From: Cellulosimicrobium funkei | GTDB lineage: Bacteria > Actinomycetota > Actinomycetes > Actinomycetales > Cellulomonadaceae | Assembly (NCBI RefSeq): GCF_004519295.1 | Contig: NZ_SOZH01000001.1 | Span: 339,725-403,724, forward strand | DNA length: 64,000 nucleotides | Direction: 5' to 3' | Part shown: positions 1 to 8,809 of the stretch, in pieces | Numbering within the stretch: the stretch's first letter is position 1 | How the letters are laid out: the number at the start of each line of letters is the position of its first letter | Position numbers and translations under genes: made by a program | The notes under the pieces: generated by a model | Databases searched by the model: none | Told to the model about the DNA's origin: nothing | What the model saw: the letters and a program-made list of their open reading frames with translations, nothing else

Positions 1-1
1 G

Positions 2-934
2 CCCAAGACCGCGGTGGACGGCGTCTCGTTCACCGTGCGTCCCGGGACCGTGACCGGCTTCCTGGGCCCCAACGGCGCGGGCAAGTCCACGACCATGCGC
101 ATGATCATGGGCCTGGACCGCCCCACCGCCGGGACCGTCACCGTCAACGGACGCCCCTACGCCCAGCACCGCTCCCCGCTGACCGAGGTCGGCGCGCTGC
201 TGGACGCCAAGGCCGTGCACACCGGCCGCTCGGCCTACAACCACCTGCGCGCGATGGCCGCCACCCACGCCATCCCGACCAAGCGCGTGGACGAGGTCAT
301 CGAGATGACCGGCCTGCAGCCGGTCGCCAAGAAGCGCGTGGGCGGCTTCTCCCTCGGCATGGGCCAGCGCCTGGGCATCGCGTCCGCGCTGCTGGGCGAC
401 CCCAAGACCCTCATCCTGGACGAGCCCGTCAACGGCCTGGACCCCGAGGGCGTGCTGTGGGTGCGCAACCTCGCGCGCTACCTCGCCTCCGAGGGCCGCA
501 CCGTCTTCCTGTCGAGCCACCTCATGAGCGAGGTCGCCCTCACCGCCGACCACATCGTCGTCATCGGCAAGGGCCGCATCCTGGCCGACGCCGCCGTCGA
601 GGACATCGTCGACGGCGGCACCCGGCGCGGCGTCCGGGTCCGCACCCCGCACGCCACGCGGCTGGCCGAGCTGTTGGCGCAGGACGGCGCGACCGTCACC
701 TCGGACGAGCCCGGCCTGCTCGAGGTGGAGGGTGCCGAGTCGGCGGGGATCGGTGAGCTCGCCGCGGCGTCGGGCATCGTGCTGCACGAGCTCACGCCTG
801 TGACGTCCACCCTCGAGGAGGCGTACATGCGGCTCACCGCCGACGCGGTCGAGTACCGCACCGAGCCCGCGGCCGCCGCGGCCGACCCCGATGACACGGT
901 TCGTCCCACCGCTCTCGAAGGAGCCCGACGATGA
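2..934 (+). CDS. ABC exporter ATP-binding protein (5' partial)
   Basis: ATPase subunit of a two-gene ABC exporter. The reading frame is open to the left edge (codons before the first GTG at 14 still read in frame), so the true start lies outside the window. Walker A is GPNGAGKST, the signature is FSLGMGQRLG, and Walker B is TLILDEPVNGLDPEG, followed by a switch His in LSSHLMSEV. The C-terminal tail of about 90 residues after the nucleotide-binding domain resembles the accessory tail of drug or bacteriocin-type exporters. Its stop overlaps the permease start by ATGA, so the two are co-translated. The substrate cannot be told from sequence. Confidence 0.9.
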   Translation, partial: PKTAVDGVSFTVRPGTVTGFLGPNGAGKSTTMRMIMGLDRPTAGTVTVNGRPYAQHRSPLTEVGALLDAKAVHTGRSAYNHLRAMAATHAIPTKRVDEVIEMTGLQPVAKKRVGGFSLGMGQRLGIASALLGDPKTLILDEPVNGLDPEGVLWVRNLARYLASEGRTVFLSSHLMSEVALTADHIVVIGKGRILADAAVEDIVDGGTRRGVRVRTPHATRLAELLAQDGATVTSDEPGLLEVEGAESAGIGELAAASGIVLHELTPVTSTLEEAYMRLTADAVEYRTEPAAAAADPDDTVRPTALEGARR

Positions 935-1779
935 CCACGGCCACGTTCTCCGCCCCGGCTCCCGCGACGACCCTCCGCACGACGGCCCGCCTCTCGTTCG
1001 GCCACGTGCTGCGGTCGGAGTGGGTCAAGTTCCGCACCGTGCGCTCCACCTGGTGGACGATGGGCTCGACCGTGGTCGTCATGATGCTGTTCGGCGTCGT
1101 CATGGCCGCGTCCCTGAACTTCGCGGCTGACCGGCCCGAGCAGGCGGGCGAGCTCGGCAGCGTCTCGACGGTGCAGGCGCTCGTGCTCGGGTACATCTTC
1201 GCGCAGCTCGCGCTCGCGGTGCTGGGTGCGCTGAGCATGACCACCGAGTACTCCACGGGCATGATCCGGTCGACCTTCAGCGCGGTCCCCGCGCGCCTCC
1301 CGGCGTTCGGGGCCAAGGTCGTCGTCGTGGCGGGGGCGTCGCTCGTCGTGGCCGTCGTCGGGCTCGCCGCCTCCTACCTGGTGACCGCGCCTCTGCTGGC
1401 GGGCAACGACCTCGTCCCCGACCTCGGCGACCGGGTGGTGCAGCGGGTGCTCCTCGCGTGCGTGGGCTACCTGACGTGCGTCGCGGTCCTGGCCGTCGCG
1501 GTCGGCGCGATCCTGCGGCACCCGGCGGGCACGATCTTCACGCTCGCGACGCTGCTCTTCGTGGTGCCGATGATCACGGAGTTCGTGCCTCACGACGGGG
1601 TCCAGGACGTCGTCCGGTTCCTTCCCATGAACCTCGGCACCGCCATGATGGCCGTCACCGCGGCGGACGCCGGCCGGGTCGAGGTCCTGACGCCCGGTGC
1701 CGCGGCCCTCGCCCTGGGGGTCTGGACCGTGGTGCCGCTCGCCGTGGCGGCCCTGCTCCTGCGGCGTCGCGACGTCTGA
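931..1779 (+). CDS. ABC-2 type transporter permease
   Basis: Membrane subunit of 282 residues partnering the upstream ATPase. It has about six hydrophobic segments, the first near residues 48-70 after a charged cytoplasmic start. The layout fits ABC-2 permeases of the bacitracin or multidrug export type, and a transport role follows from the pairing. The ATG overlaps the upstream stop (ATGA). The stop codon falls inside the first copy of a short TGACCGG repeat series. Confidence 0.85.
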   Translation: MTTATFSAPAPATTLRTTARLSFGHVLRSEWVKFRTVRSTWWTMGSTVVVMMLFGVVMAASLNFAADRPEQAGELGSVSTVQALVLGYIFAQLALAVLGALSMTTEYSTGMIRSTFSAVPARLPAFGAKVVVVAGASLVVAVVGLAASYLVTAPLLAGNDLVPDLGDRVVQRVLLACVGYLTCVAVLAVAVGAILRHPAGTIFTLATLLFVVPMITEFVPHDGVQDVVRFLPMNLGTAMMAVTAADAGRVEVLTPGAAALALGVWTVVPLAVAALLLRRRDV

Positions 1780-1846
1780 CCGGCGTCGCGGCTGACCGGT
1801 GTCAGGCCTGACCGGCGTCGGGCGGTGTCAGGTCTGACCGGCGTCG
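1777..1846 (+). repeat. TGACCGG direct repeats
   Basis: The heptamer TGACCGG followed by YGTC occurs at 1777, 1793, 1809 and 1835, filling the gap between the permease stop and the convergent PspC gene. The first copy contains the permease stop codon. No strong hairpin is seen. It looks like slippage-type expansion of the gene end. Confidence 0.55.
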
Positions 1847-1852
1847 GCGGGG

Positions 1853-2071
1853 TCAGTCGCGGTCGTTCGGCATGAGGGCCCACAGGACCAGGTACGCGAT
1901 GACCTGGGGGCCGGGGAGCAGGATCGAGACCGCGGCGACGATGCGGACGACGGTCGGGTCCCAGCCGAACCGGCGGGCGATCCCGGCGCACACGCCGGCG
2001 ATCATCCGGCCGTGGCGCGGGCGGGACAGCGTCGGGCGGTACGCGGCGGTGGAGGCGTCTGAGGTGCTCAT
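1853..2071 (-). CDS. PspC domain-containing small membrane protein
   Basis: A 72-residue protein that is almost only a PspC domain: a short polar N-terminus, then the typical GRMIAGVCAGIARRFGWDP block and a hydrophobic segment ending ALMPND. PspC proteins are inner-membrane partners in the phage-shock or envelope-stress response. In actinobacteria stand-alone PspC proteins are common and their exact job is unclear. It is convergent with the ABC permease gene, and no other psp gene is nearby. Confidence 0.85.
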   Translation of the reverse strand: MSTSDASTAAYRPTLSRPRHGRMIAGVCAGIARRFGWDPTVVRIVAAVSILLPGPQVIAYLVLWALMPNDRD

Positions 2072-2164
2072 GCCTCGACGGTACGAGCGTCCCGGGCGCC
2101 CCGGTATCCGGAGATCCCCCGACCCGACCCTGATCCTCGGGGCGGCGACCCCGAGGGTCGGGGC

Positions 2165-2743
2165 TCAGCGGGCGAGGGCGGCCTGGAACGCCGCGAGCGC
2201 CCGCGGCGTCGCGAGGGCGAACGTCACGGCCGCGACGCCCGGCCCGGGGCGCGACCCGCCCCGGTCCTGGGCCGCCGTCGGGCCGGCGGGCTCGTCGAAG
2301 AGGTCGGGTGCGGACCAGCCGCGCACGGCGTCCACCGCCACGCGGGCGACCTCCTCGACGTCCCAGCCGTACGCGCCCGCGCTGATCGCGGGGAAGGCGA
2401 CGGTCGTGGCCCCGAGGTCGTCCGCGACGTCCAGCGAGCGGGCGAAGCACGACGCGAGGAGCGCGGGGTCCGTCTCGCCGCGGTAGCGGTTCGGCCCGAC
2501 GGTGTGCACGACCCAGCGGGCGGGGAGGTCGTAGGCGTCGGTGGCGACGGCGTCGCCCACGGGCAGGCCGTCGGGGAGGGTCGTGCGCCGTAGCCGACGG
2601 CACTCCTCCAGGAGCCGCGGCCCGGCCGCGGCGTGGATCGCGCCGTCCACCCCGCCGCCGCCCAGCAGGGACGAGTTCGCGGCGTTGACGATCGCGTCGA
2701 CGTCGAGCGTCGTGATGTCGGCGAGGCGTGCGTCGAGGTCCAT
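2165..2743 (-). CDS. Macro domain protein (ADP-ribose / O-acetyl-ADP-ribose hydrolase type)
   Basis: A single macro domain of 192 residues. The N-terminal DITTLDVDAIVNAANSSLLG and GGGGVDGAIHAAAG blocks and the later PAISAGAYGWD block are the ADP-ribose binding loops of the MacroD/YmdB class. Known members hydrolyse O-acetyl-ADP-ribose or remove mono-ADP-ribose from proteins. The C-terminal tail beyond about residue 160 is Pro/Gly-rich and slightly longer than usual. It appears monocistronic, with no ADP-ribosyltransferase partner beside it. Confidence 0.9.
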   Translation of the reverse strand: MDLDARLADITTLDVDAIVNAANSSLLGGGGVDGAIHAAAGPRLLEECRRLRRTTLPDGLPVGDAVATDAYDLPARWVVHTVGPNRYRGETDPALLASCFARSLDVADDLGATTVAFPAISAGAYGWDVEEVARVAVDAVRGWSAPDLFDEPAGPTAAQDRGGSRPGPGVAAVTFALATPRALAAFQAALAR

Positions 2744-2845
2744 CGCTCCATCGTGCCCGGGGACGGGGTTGCTCGCCGTCGACCACGGGGTCCGTGGCGG
2801 CCTGGCCGCCTTTCTCGACGGCGACCTCGTGCTCGGCGATCCCGG

Positions 2846-4051
2846 TCAGTCGCGCGAGACCACGACGCTCGAGCTGTGCCCGCCGAACCCGAACGCGTCG
2901 ACGAGCGCGTGCCGGGCCGACGTCGTGGCCGCCTCCCGCACGACGTCGAGGTCGATCGCGGGGTCGAGCGTGTCGACGTTGAGCGTGGGCGGCACGCGGC
3001 CGTCGCGCAGGGCGAGGAGCGCGACGAGGACGCCCAGCGCGCCCGACGCGCCGAGGAGGTGGCCCGTCGCGCCCTTCGTGCTCGTGACGGGCGGCGGCAT
3101 CCCGAGGGCGGCGCGCAGCGCGTCCGCCTCGTTGACGTCCCCGACGGGGGTCGCCGTCGCGTGCGCGTGGACGAGCCCGACGTCCTCGGGGGAGAGGCCC
3201 GCCGAGCGCAGCGCCATCGTGATGGTGCGGGCCTGGTTCTCGGGGTCGCCGCCGACGATGTCGAACGCGTCCGACGTCAGGGCCGCGCCCGAGACGACGC
3301 CGTGCACGACCGCCCCGCGGGCCCGGGCGTGGTCCTCGCGCTCGAGCACGAGGAGCGTCGAGCCCTCGCCCATGACGAACCCGTCCCGGTCCACGTCGAA
3401 CGGCCGGGACGCGCGCTCCGGCTCGTCGTTGCGGGTCGACATCGCGCGGGCCGCGGCGAAGGCCGCGAGCGAGAACGGCTGGACGCCCGCCTCGACGCCC
3501 CCGCACACGACGACGTCCGCCGAGCCGGCGAGGATCATCTCGCGGCCCATCGTGATCGCCTCCGAGCCCGCCGCGCACGCGCTGATCGGGGCGCGCGCGC
3601 CGGCCTTGGCGCCGAGGTCGATCGACAGCCACGCGGCCGGGCCGTTGGCCATGAGCATCGTCACGGTGTGCGGGGAGACGCGCCGGTGGCCCTGCTCGTG
3701 CAGGACGCGCGACTGGTCGAGCGTCGTCGCGATCCCGCCGTTCGCGGAGCCGACGACGACGGCGAGACGCGTCGGGTCGACGTCGGGCGACCCGGCGGAC
3801 GCCCACGCCTCCCGGCCCGCGACGAGCGTGAGCTGCTCCGCCCGGTCGGTGCGGCGCCGCTCCCGGACGGACAGCGCCTCGGCGAAGGCGTCGTCGACGC
3901 GCGCGGCGATGCGCACGGGCAGCTCGGCCGCCCAGTCGTCGTCGATCGCCCGCACGCCCGGCTCCCCGCGCAGCAGCGCGTCCCACGTCTCGGGGGCGGA
4001 GCGCCCGACCGGGGTCACCGCCCCGTACCCGCTGACGACGACTCGTGTCAT
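2846..4051 (-). CDS. Beta-ketoacyl-ACP synthase II-type (FabF-like)
   Basis: Condensing enzyme of 401 residues, the normal length for KAS II. The catalytic Cys is C159 in SACAAGSEA. The two His are H297 in HAHATATPVGD and H331 in TGHLLGASG, with K326 just before. It would extend acyl-ACP by decarboxylative condensation with malonyl-ACP. It stands alone: no acpP, fabD or fabH adjoins it, so it is probably a paralogue and not the housekeeping fab-cluster copy. A role in an unlinked specialised pathway is possible but not shown here. Confidence 0.85.
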   Translation of the reverse strand: MTRVVVSGYGAVTPVGRSAPETWDALLRGEPGVRAIDDDWAAELPVRIAARVDDAFAEALSVRERRRTDRAEQLTLVAGREAWASAGSPDVDPTRLAVVVGSANGGIATTLDQSRVLHEQGHRRVSPHTVTMLMANGPAAWLSIDLGAKAGARAPISACAAGSEAITMGREMILAGSADVVVCGGVEAGVQPFSLAAFAAARAMSTRNDEPERASRPFDVDRDGFVMGEGSTLLVLEREDHARARGAVVHGVVSGAALTSDAFDIVGGDPENQARTITMALRSAGLSPEDVGLVHAHATATPVGDVNEADALRAALGMPPPVTSTKGATGHLLGASGALGVLVALLALRDGRVPPTLNVDTLDPAIDLDVVREAATTSARHALVDAFGFGGHSSSVVVSRD

Positions 4052-4287
4052 GGTGTGCCCCTTGCAGCCGAGTCGCCGAGAACGGCGACGGGTGTGGTCG
4101 ATGGGTCTTATTCCAAGTCATCGCAGCGGCCTTTGTCGCCCTCGCAGCTGTGACGGTGCGCACGCCCACGCCCACGCTTACGCCCACGTCCGGACCCACG
4201 AGATGCCCGCGGTCGACGCCGTGAACCTCTACCCCTCGCCCACGCGGCGCCTCGCCGCGGGAGGCCGCGCTGCCGTGAGGCGGCGGG

Positions 4288-5439
4288 TCAGTCCGCGTCG
4301 AGCCCGAGCACCCGGCACGCGTTCCCCGCGTAGAGCGCCGGCAGGAGGTGCGCCGGGAGGTCGGCTCCCGAGATGGCCCACCGACCCTGCGGCGGCACGG
4401 GGTCACCGGGGGAGTAGGCGAAGTGCTCGTCGGCCGTCTCGAGGAACCGGAAGTGCGTCTCGAGCTGCTCACGCGACAACGGGAACGCGTCGGTGCCGAA
4501 CAGGACCCGGTTCGGGAAGTCCTCGACGAGCCGACGGAAGCGTCGCGGCTGCCGCCCGAGCTCGCCCAGCCTGCCCGCGATGTCGACGACGAGATTCGGT
4601 GCGGCCCGCAGGAGCCGCGAGACGTGATCCAGGTCCTCGGCGACGCAGCCGACGTGCGCGCCTACGTAGGTGGTCCCCGGAGTCGCGGCGAGCAGACGTC
4701 CGAACGCGTCGAGCAGGTGCTCGAACGACGGAAAGCGGGAGCGGTCGGCGAACGACCACGACGGTTGCGCGGTGAGCTCGTCGACGCGTTCGTTGTACCG
4801 GTCCGGCGGGTCGAAGAACGCCTTCGGGTCGGCGACGTGGATCAGGACGGGCAGCCCGAGCTCGCCCGCGAGCGCGAGCGTCTCGACGACACGAGGGTCG
4901 TCGGGCGCGACGAGCGCGCCGTCGGGGCCGGTGACGGTCAGGCCGAGGTTCTTCCACACCTTGAGGCCGCGCGCCCCGCGCGCCGCGGCGTCGCGGAGCT
5001 GCCGCTGCACCTCGCGCTCGCCCCCCACGTGGGCGAGCGCCGTCCAGTCGACCTGGCAGAACGTGAGGAAACGGCCCGGGTGCGCGCGGTCGTACCGGTC
5101 GAGGTTGGCCTCGAGCTCGTCGTCCCACAGGCCGTCGAGGTTCACGACCGCGCGCACGTTCGTGCGGTCCAGCAGGTCGAGCAACGCGGGGACGTCGGGC
5201 GCGCACCAGTCGGCGGTGAGCCAGCGGCCCAGGTGGTTGTGGACGTCGACGGCGGGCACCGCGGCCCGGGGGACGTCGGTCCGGGGGAGCCGCACGCGGG
5301 CGCGGGGCTCCCAGTCGACGAGCCGCAGGTCGGGTGCGGGCGGCGCCGGGGGCGGGCCGGCGTGGTGGAGGGGATCGATCACGTCACGAGCATCGGTCGT
5401 CCACGCCCAGATTTCGCGGATGTTACGCGAATCGATCAT
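4288..5439 (-). CDS. Amidohydrolase-2 family metal-dependent hydrolase
   Basis: TIM-barrel hydrolase of 383 residues. The metal ligand set is complete: HxH in DVHNHLG, further His in LIHVADP and GAHVGC, and Asp in LFGTDAFP. The family (Pfam Amidohydro_2) contains lactonases, decarboxylases and amidohydrolases, so the substrate is open. I chose the ATG at 5439 because the more upstream starts only add low-complexity sequence. A GTG at 5382 is an alternative. No Shine-Dalgarno precedes 5439, and a TATGTT hexamer 12 bases upstream suggests an almost leaderless transcript. It is divergent from the SIS gene, and its start lies inside the proposed DeoR operator, linking it to the sugar locus. It does not resemble NagA-type deacetylases. 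Confidence 0.8.
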   Translation of the reverse strand: MIDSRNIREIWAWTTDARDVIDPLHHAGPPPAPPAPDLRLVDWEPRARVRLPRTDVPRAAVPAVDVHNHLGRWLTADWCAPDVPALLDLLDRTNVRAVVNLDGLWDDELEANLDRYDRAHPGRFLTFCQVDWTALAHVGGEREVQRQLRDAAARGARGLKVWKNLGLTVTGPDGALVAPDDPRVVETLALAGELGLPVLIHVADPKAFFDPPDRYNERVDELTAQPSWSFADRSRFPSFEHLLDAFGRLLAATPGTTYVGAHVGCVAEDLDHVSRLLRAAPNLVVDIAGRLGELGRQPRRFRRLVEDFPNRVLFGTDAFPLSREQLETHFRFLETADEHFAYSPGDPVPPQGRWAISGADLPAHLLPALYAGNACRVLGLDAD

Positions 5440-5456
5440 CGAGAGTGAGTGAACAT
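5430..5456 (+). promoter_or_regulatory. Putative DeoR-family operator, copy A
   Basis: AATCG, one base, TCA, three bases, then AGAGTGAGTG. The same 22-base arrangement, with 18 identities and no gaps, recurs at 12615-12636 in the other divergent promoter of this locus. Copy A covers the amidohydrolase start codon and its likely -10 region and sits about 120 bases before the SIS gene. The locus has one DeoR-family repressor, the obvious candidate to bind both. Binding is inferred. Confidence 0.55.
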
Positions 5457-5576
5457 ACCATTCTGCGTGACTATCGCGCAGATGCTGAGCAGGATCTCTC
5501 GCATCGGGTCCGCACCTCGCGGCACCTGACCACCGCTGGACCGGGGTCACGGCCCCGCCGACGACAGGACAAGCAC

Positions 5577-6464
5577 GTGAGCCCGAGCACCGTCACCGAG
5601 CGAGAGATCCACAGCCAGCCCGAGGTGTGGGCCAAGGCCCTCGCGGGCGGGCCCACCACCGGCTCCGTGCTCGGCGCACCCGGCGAGCGCGTCCTCGTGC
5701 TCGGGTGCGGGACGAGCGCGTTCGTCGCCGAGGCGATCGCCGTCCTCCGGGAGGACGCCGGCCTCGGCGAGACCGATGCCGCGTACGCGTCGGAGTGGCA
5801 CCCCACGCGTCCCTACGACCGTGTCGTCGTCATCAGCCGCTCCGGGACCACGAGCGAGTGCCTCGAAGCGCTCGCGGCCGTCCCCTCCGGGACACGCACC
5901 GCCGCGGTCGTCGGTGTCGCCGGAACGCCCGTCGCCCTCGCGGCGGACGACGTGCTCGTGCTCGACCTCGCCGACGAGGAGTCGGTGGTCCAGACGCGGT
6001 TCCCGACCACCGTGCTCGCCGTCGCCCGCCAGGCGTTCGGGGAGAACCTCTCCGGCCTCGTCGCGCAGGCCGAGCAGGCGCTCGCGGCACCGCTTCCCGT
6101 CGATCCGGGCGCGTTCGAGCACTTCGTGTTCCTCGGCCGTTCGTGGGCCTACGGCCTCGCGCAGGAGGCGGCGCTGAAGATCCGTGAGGCCGCGCAGGCG
6201 TGGTCCGAGTCCTACCCGGCGCTCGACTACCGGCACGGACCGGTCGCCGTCGCGACCGACGCGACGCTCGTGACCCTGCTCGGCGACGACGACCCGGCGC
6301 TCGCCGAGGACGTCCGGCGCACCGGCGCGACCGTCGTGCACCTCGACGGGGACCCGCTCGTCCAGCTCGTGCAGTGCCAGCGCCTCGCGGTCGCCCTCGC
6401 CACCGACCGCGGCCTCGACGCGGACGCGCCGCGACACCTCACCCGCTCCGTCGTCCTCGGCTGA
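5577..6464 (+). CDS. SIS-domain sugar-phosphate isomerase/deaminase (AgaS-like)
   Basis: Cytoplasmic protein of 295 residues with two SIS domains. The N-terminal REIHSQPEVW block matches the start of AgaS/GlmS-like isomerases. The first phosphosugar loop is SRSGTTSE. The second domain has LDYRHGP, the counterpart of the GELKHGP element of GlmS. Relatives deaminate and isomerise galactosamine-6-P to tagatose-6-P (AgaS) or act on glucosamine-6-P. The LacC-like kinase and class II aldolase downstream favour the AgaS role. The GTG at 5577 is preceded by an AGGA motif, whereas the long upstream extension is non-coding in character. It is the first gene of the importer-kinase operon. Confidence 0.8.
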   Translation: MSPSTVTEREIHSQPEVWAKALAGGPTTGSVLGAPGERVLVLGCGTSAFVAEAIAVLREDAGLGETDAAYASEWHPTRPYDRVVVISRSGTTSECLEALAAVPSGTRTAAVVGVAGTPVALAADDVLVLDLADEESVVQTRFPTTVLAVARQAFGENLSGLVAQAEQALAAPLPVDPGAFEHFVFLGRSWAYGLAQEAALKIREAAQAWSESYPALDYRHGPVAVATDATLVTLLGDDDPALAEDVRRTGATVVHLDGDPLVQLVQCQRLAVALATDRGLDADAPRHLTRSVVLG

Positions 6465-6548
6465 GGGCGACCCGCGACAGCCCGTCACCGACGGGGACGC
6501 AGTACCCGGACACTCGACGAAGAGACCGCCCAAGAGACAAGGCCGACA

Positions 6549-7892
6549 ATGTTCCGTCATCCCACCCGCCGCCGTCCCGACCGTCCTCTCACCGTGGCCC
6601 GGGGAGCCGCCGGAGCGGTCGTCGTCTCCGGCGCGCTGCTGCTCGCGGCGTGCTCGTCCGGGACGCAGGGCGCCACGACCCTCGACCCCGAGGCCGACGT
6701 CACGCTCACGTGGTGGACCGGCCAGGCAGACCAGGCCCAGACCATCCTCACGGGCCTCGCCGAGGAGTTCGAGGAGCTCCACCCCAACGTGACGATCGAG
6801 GTGTCCTCGGGCGCGCCGTCGACGGAGGACCTGCTGCAGAAGCTGTCGTCCTCGTTCGCGGGAGGCACCTACCCGGACATCTCCTACGCGTTCGGCTCCT
6901 GGGCGAGCGAGCTCGCCGAGTCGGAGCGCACGCTCGACATCACCGACGAGGTGAGTGACCCCGACGTCGGCTGGGACGAGTTCTCCGGGGCCGCCCGCGC
7001 CACCGCCCAGCCGGACGGCGAGACGACGATCGGCTTCCCGGCCGTCGTGGACAACCTCTCCCTCCTGTACAACAAGACGGTGTTCGACGCCGCCGGCGTG
7101 GACTACCCGACCGAGGACTGGACCTGGGACGACTTCCGCGCCGCGGCGAAGGAGCTCACGGACCCCGCGACGAGCACGTACGGCTACGCCTACGGTGTCT
7201 CCGGCTCCGAGGAGACGACGTGGCAGTTCTGGCCGCACCTGTGGCAGCGGGGCGGGGAGGTCCTCGACGACTCCGGCACGACCGCGACGTTCGACTCCGA
7301 CGCCGGCGTGGACGCGTTGACGTTCCTGCGCGACATGGCCGTCGAGGACGGGTCGGTCTACCTCGACCAGACCGACACCAAGTTCACGCAGATCTTCGCG
7401 AGCGACCAGATCGGCATGGTCACGTCAGGGCCGTGGACGCTGTACGACCTCCAGGTCGCGGGCACGCAGTACGGCGTCGTCCCGCTGCCGGCCTACGACG
7501 ACGAGCACACGACGATCTCCGGGGCCGACCTCTGGGTCCTGTTCGACCACCAGGACGCGAACCGCGAGCACTGGTCGTACGAGTTCACGAAGTGGCTGAC
7601 GGACCCCGAGCAGGACGTGCGCTGGAACGTCGTCTACGGCAACCTCCCGCTGCGCGAGAGCGAGATCGGCTCGCCGGAGTTCCAGGCACAGGTCGCGGCG
7701 ATGCCCGGCCTGGACGTCATGGCGCAGAACAGCGAGAACGCGACGATCCCCCGCCCGACCGTGCCGGGATACGTGAACCTCTCCGAGGCGGTCGGCACAG
7801 CGGTCTCGGAGGTCCTCCAGGGCAAGGGAGAACCGCGCGAGGCGCTGGAGCGGGCCGCCGACCGGTCGGACGAAGCGCTGGCGGACCAGTGA
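6549..7892 (+). CDS. CUT1-type sugar ABC transporter substrate-binding lipoprotein
   Basis: Extracellular solute-binding protein of 447 residues (family 1). A basic N-terminus and a hydrophobic stretch end in the lipobox LLAAC with the acylated Cys at residue 35. The mature part starts with a typical LTWWTGQ strand and carries a Trp/Tyr-rich sugar-binding cleft. CUT1 binding proteins usually capture oligosaccharides. Here the co-encoded GH114 and GH4 enzymes suggest galactosamine-containing oligomers. Its stop overlaps the first permease start (GTGA). Confidence 0.9.
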   Translation: MFRHPTRRRPDRPLTVARGAAGAVVVSGALLLAACSSGTQGATTLDPEADVTLTWWTGQADQAQTILTGLAEEFEELHPNVTIEVSSGAPSTEDLLQKLSSSFAGGTYPDISYAFGSWASELAESERTLDITDEVSDPDVGWDEFSGAARATAQPDGETTIGFPAVVDNLSLLYNKTVFDAAGVDYPTEDWTWDDFRAAAKELTDPATSTYGYAYGVSGSEETTWQFWPHLWQRGGEVLDDSGTTATFDSDAGVDALTFLRDMAVEDGSVYLDQTDTKFTQIFASDQIGMVTSGPWTLYDLQVAGTQYGVVPLPAYDDEHTTISGADLWVLFDHQDANREHWSYEFTKWLTDPEQDVRWNVVYGNLPLRESEIGSPEFQAQVAAMPGLDVMAQNSENATIPRPTVPGYVNLSEAVGTAVSEVLQGKGEPREALERAADRSDEALADQ

Positions 7893-8809
7893 CGACGGCG
7901 ATCGCGCCCGCCCCCGTCCGGCGGGCGCCACGGCGCCGCCGGACGGCGGAGGCGCTCGCCGGGTGGGGCTTCGTCACCCCCGCGACGCTCCTCGTCGTCG
8001 GCCTGTCGATCTTCCCCGCGGTCTGGGCGTTCCTGCTGTCGTTGCAGGACTGGAACGGCTTCTCCACGCCGGAGCCGGTGGGCGTGGACAACTACCGCCG
8101 CATGCTGACCGACGCCGAGCTGGGCGCCGCCGTCGGGCACACGCTCCTGTACACCGCGCTGTTCGTCCCGGCGTCGCTCTTCCTCGGGCTCGGCCTCGCG
8201 GTCGCGCTCAACCGCCGACTCGTCCTGGTCGGGGTCTACCGCACCCTCGTGTTCCTGCCGTTCGTGGTCTCCGCAGCGGCCACCGGCATCCTCACGACCT
8301 ACCTGTTCAACCCGCAGTTCGGGTTCGTGAACAACGTGCTGCGCGTCCTCGGCCTCCCCCAGCAGGGCTGGCTCGAGAACCCGTCGCAGGCGATGGTCGT
8401 CATCACGATCATGTCGTTGTGGGGGCAGGCCGCGTTCACGACCGTCATCTACCTTGCCGCGCTCCAGGACATCCCGGTCGAGCTCGCGGAGGCCGCCCGC
8501 GTGGACGGCGCGAACCGGTGGCAGTCGTTCTGGCACGTGACGTTCCCCCAGCTCGCCCCGGTCACGGTGTTCGTCGCCATCTGGCAGACGATCCAGGCGA
8601 TCCAGCTCTTCGACCTCGTCTACACGACGACGCGCGGCGGCCCGCTCGGGTCGACCGAGACGATCGTGTACTACCTGTGGAAGGCGGCGTTCAAGGAGCT
8701 CGAGTTCGGGTACGCCTCCGCCGTGGCGTACGGGCTGTTCGCCGTGACCCTGCTCATCACCATCGCCGTGACGCTCTACTCCCGCCGCACGAAGGTTGGT
8801 GGACTCTGA
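7889..8809 (+). CDS. Sugar ABC transporter permease (MalF-like)
   Basis: Inner-membrane subunit of 306 residues with six predicted membrane segments. The first is near residues 25-50, after a basic N-terminus. The cytoplasmic coupling EAA loop reads ELAEAARVDGANRWQSF. The GTG start overlaps the binding-protein stop and its own stop overlaps the next permease by TGATG, so translation is coupled. It pairs with the downstream MalG-like subunit. Confidence 0.9.
   Translation: MTTAIAPAPVRRAPRRRRTAEALAGWGFVTPATLLVVGLSIFPAVWAFLLSLQDWNGFSTPEPVGVDNYRRMLTDAELGAAVGHTLLYTALFVPASLFLGLGLAVALNRRLVLVGVYRTLVFLPFVVSAAATGILTTYLFNPQFGFVNNVLRVLGLPQQGWLENPSQAMVVITIMSLWGQAAFTTVIYLAALQDIPVELAEAARVDGANRWQSFWHVTFPQLAPVTVFVAIWQTIQAIQLFDLVYTTTRGGPLGSTETIVYYLWKAAFKELEFGYASAVAYGLFAVTLLITIAVTLYSRRTKVGGL

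Noticed and set aside
1590..4472. Very long minus-strand reading frame of 960 codons
   Set aside because: It overlaps the permease, PspC, macro-domain and KAS genes in other frames. Arg/Pro/Gly-rich translation without any motif is typical of shadow frames at this GC content.
4288..5439. NagA-like N-acetylgalactosamine-6-P deacetylase
   Set aside because: The motifs and layout are Amidohydro_2, not NagA.
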